Positions 62,928-64,000 of a stretch of DNA of 64,000 bases are shown in pieces. This DNA is from Atrichornis clamosus (taxonomy: Eukaryota; Chordata; Aves; Passeriformes; Menuridae). Each line of letters opens with the position of its first letter. Within the stretch, counting starts at the first letter, position 1. The notes beneath the pieces are model-generated. The model was not told the DNA's origin. It did not search any database and worked only from the letters and a program-made list of their open reading frames with translations. The DNA lies in the NCBI GenBank assembly GCA_013400975.1, contig WBMZ01002654.1:186001-250000 (forward strand), read 5' to 3'. The position numbers and the translations under genes are program-made.

Positions 62928-62970
62928 TTAATGATATGCAAAGAACTCTGTCTTATCTTTAATGATATGC
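62928..62970. promoter_or_regulatory. paired TTAATGATATGC motifs, 31 bp apart
   Basis: Two identical 12-mers (62928-62939 and 62959-62970) in the same orientation, 31 bp start to start, about three helical turns. Each joins a homeodomain-type TTAATGA core to ATGC; the first continues as ATGCAAAG, an octamer-like POU half. This is a candidate binding-site pair. The factor assignment is inference. Confidence 0.3.
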
Positions 62971-64000
62971 CTGAAGAATTTATCAATAGAATTTATTAGA
63001 TGTTAATTCATCTTCCATGAATTACTTAGGCAGCTGCATCTCACTTCTCTATCACTTTTTGGAATATCATTCCACTGTTATTTTTTTCCTTTGCCCTTCC
63101 CAAAAATGATGGAAATATAACCTATTTCTAAAACAGGTTTGAGTTCATTGACTCATAAAAACACATTCGTTGTCTTGAAAGCTCCTGGGAAATATTGGCT
63201 GATTGTGACGAATTTCCCAAACACGTGGGACAGCCAGCTCGAATTTTTACTCAAACAGAATTTTTGATTGAATTTGTTTATTCACTGTTCCATAAGCAAA
63301 CCAGCTTCTTCCACCTTCACTGCCGCAAAGTGAAAGCTTACATTGAACGAGGTTGGCCTGAACAAGTGCTGAGTCTGCACTGAGGCAGCACATAGTGCTA
63401 CAAGCGAACTTGGGCACTTTTGATTCCTAAGTGTCTCTGCCTCCACTGGGGCTGTTTTAGCGGCTGCAGTTCTACCACCCCTGTACCTTCAGCAGTCTGA
63501 GCACCAATTGCTCAGTGAAGCTATGGTTCTGTGTCACTGCTGATTGACTTGTGGTAAACAACATGCCTACAGTATCTTTGCCTTAACGAAACAAGTCTTT
63601 GCAGTTCTCTACACAGCAACATCCTGTTGGATGTATTAAAACGGCCCTGTTCTTATAATATCTGGAGGATGAACCTTCAACAAGCCCAGGCAGAAAGAGC
63701 ACAAGATGATTGTCTGCTTAGCTACCATACACATTCTACCTGGTTACATATTCCTTGTGCTTTCTTTCTGTTTTTCTCAAGAATAGCTACATGAGAGCTA
63801 TTCTGCCTGGACTTTTAATGTCACTAGCCTGTCAAATCATGTCAGAAGGGAAGCTTATTCCAAACATGAAAAGGACTCCTCCAAAGAAGAGCAAAAGAAT
63901 CCATTTAATTTAAAACTGTTCAAAACAATGTCCTGTTCATGAGTAGCTGAATGAAAAATACTGGCCCTAAACTGTAGCTAGGATGTTCAGATTAGATATT
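62971..64000. other. AT-rich DNA to the window edge, no gene seen
   Basis: A 62-codon plus frame at 63195-63383 (MADCDEFPKHV...) has less biased composition than most chance frames. It has no recognised family, no good splice donor after it, and stops soon upstream, so I do not call it a gene. Confidence 0.5.

Noticed and set aside
63195..63383. A 62-codon plus frame with fairly protein-like composition
   Set aside because: There is no donor or acceptor in good context around it and no family resemblance; kept only as a note.
1..64000. CRISPR arrays, operons, insertion sequences, riboswitches or another bacterial-type system
   Set aside because: No regularly spaced direct repeats with unique spacers, no long adjacent reading frames and no Shine-Dalgarno context. 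The CR1, SINE and LTR content shows vertebrate nuclear DNA.

Overview
This 64 kb window looks like AT-rich, non-coding nuclear DNA from a bird, most likely a songbird (passerine). The evidence is its repeats. Three 3' fragments of CR1 retrotransposons end in the avian ATTCTRTG-type tail. A tRNA-Ile-headed SINE carries a CR1 tail, the architecture of the passerine TguSINE1 family. One solo LTR is of avian endogenous-retrovirus type. I saw no L1, Alu or other mammalian repeat. I saw no bacterial features: no operons, ribosome binding sites, CRISPR array, insertion sequences or rRNA.

No complete protein-coding gene is visible. Open frames are short, overlap on both strands, and mostly sit in low-complexity or repeat DNA. 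The one piece with real gene-like signals is a small candidate first coding exon on the minus strand (32626 to 32569). It has an upstream in-frame stop, a good ATG context, a 19-residue start with an N-myristoylation-type MGxxxSK motif, and a GTGAGT splice donor. I could not identify the gene. If it is real, the left half of the window would be its first intron. Otherwise the window is intergenic or lies inside another gene's intron.

Layout. 1-32.5 kb: unique AT-rich DNA with homopolymers, a 2 x 34 bp tandem duplication (17.8 kb), three conspicuous hairpins (18.9, 22.6 and 25.2 kb) and a doubtful old LINE remnant (6.7-7.1 kb). 32.6 kb: the candidate exon. 34.3-34.8 kb: CR1, plus strand. 37.5-38.25 kb: a GC-rich patch abutting a minus-strand CR1. 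45.6-45.7 kb: tRNA-Ile/CR1 SINE, minus strand. 47.1-47.5 kb: CR1, minus strand, containing the window's only ambiguous base (47390). 47.5-58.7 kb: unique AT-rich DNA with a palindrome cluster (53.2 kb) and a CATTAA hexamer array (58.2 kb). 58719-59357: solo LTR with a near-perfect 6-bp target duplication. 59.4-64 kb: AT-rich DNA with a 2 x 21 bp duplication and homeodomain-type TAAT/ATTA clusters that could be conserved regulatory elements.

No genes work together here in any way I can support, and I found no undescribed multi-gene system. The items most worth checking are the myristoylation-type exon, the perfect 13-bp hairpin at 25187, the overlapping hairpins at 18938, the paired TTAATGATATGC motifs at 62928/62959 and the odd left border of the SINE.
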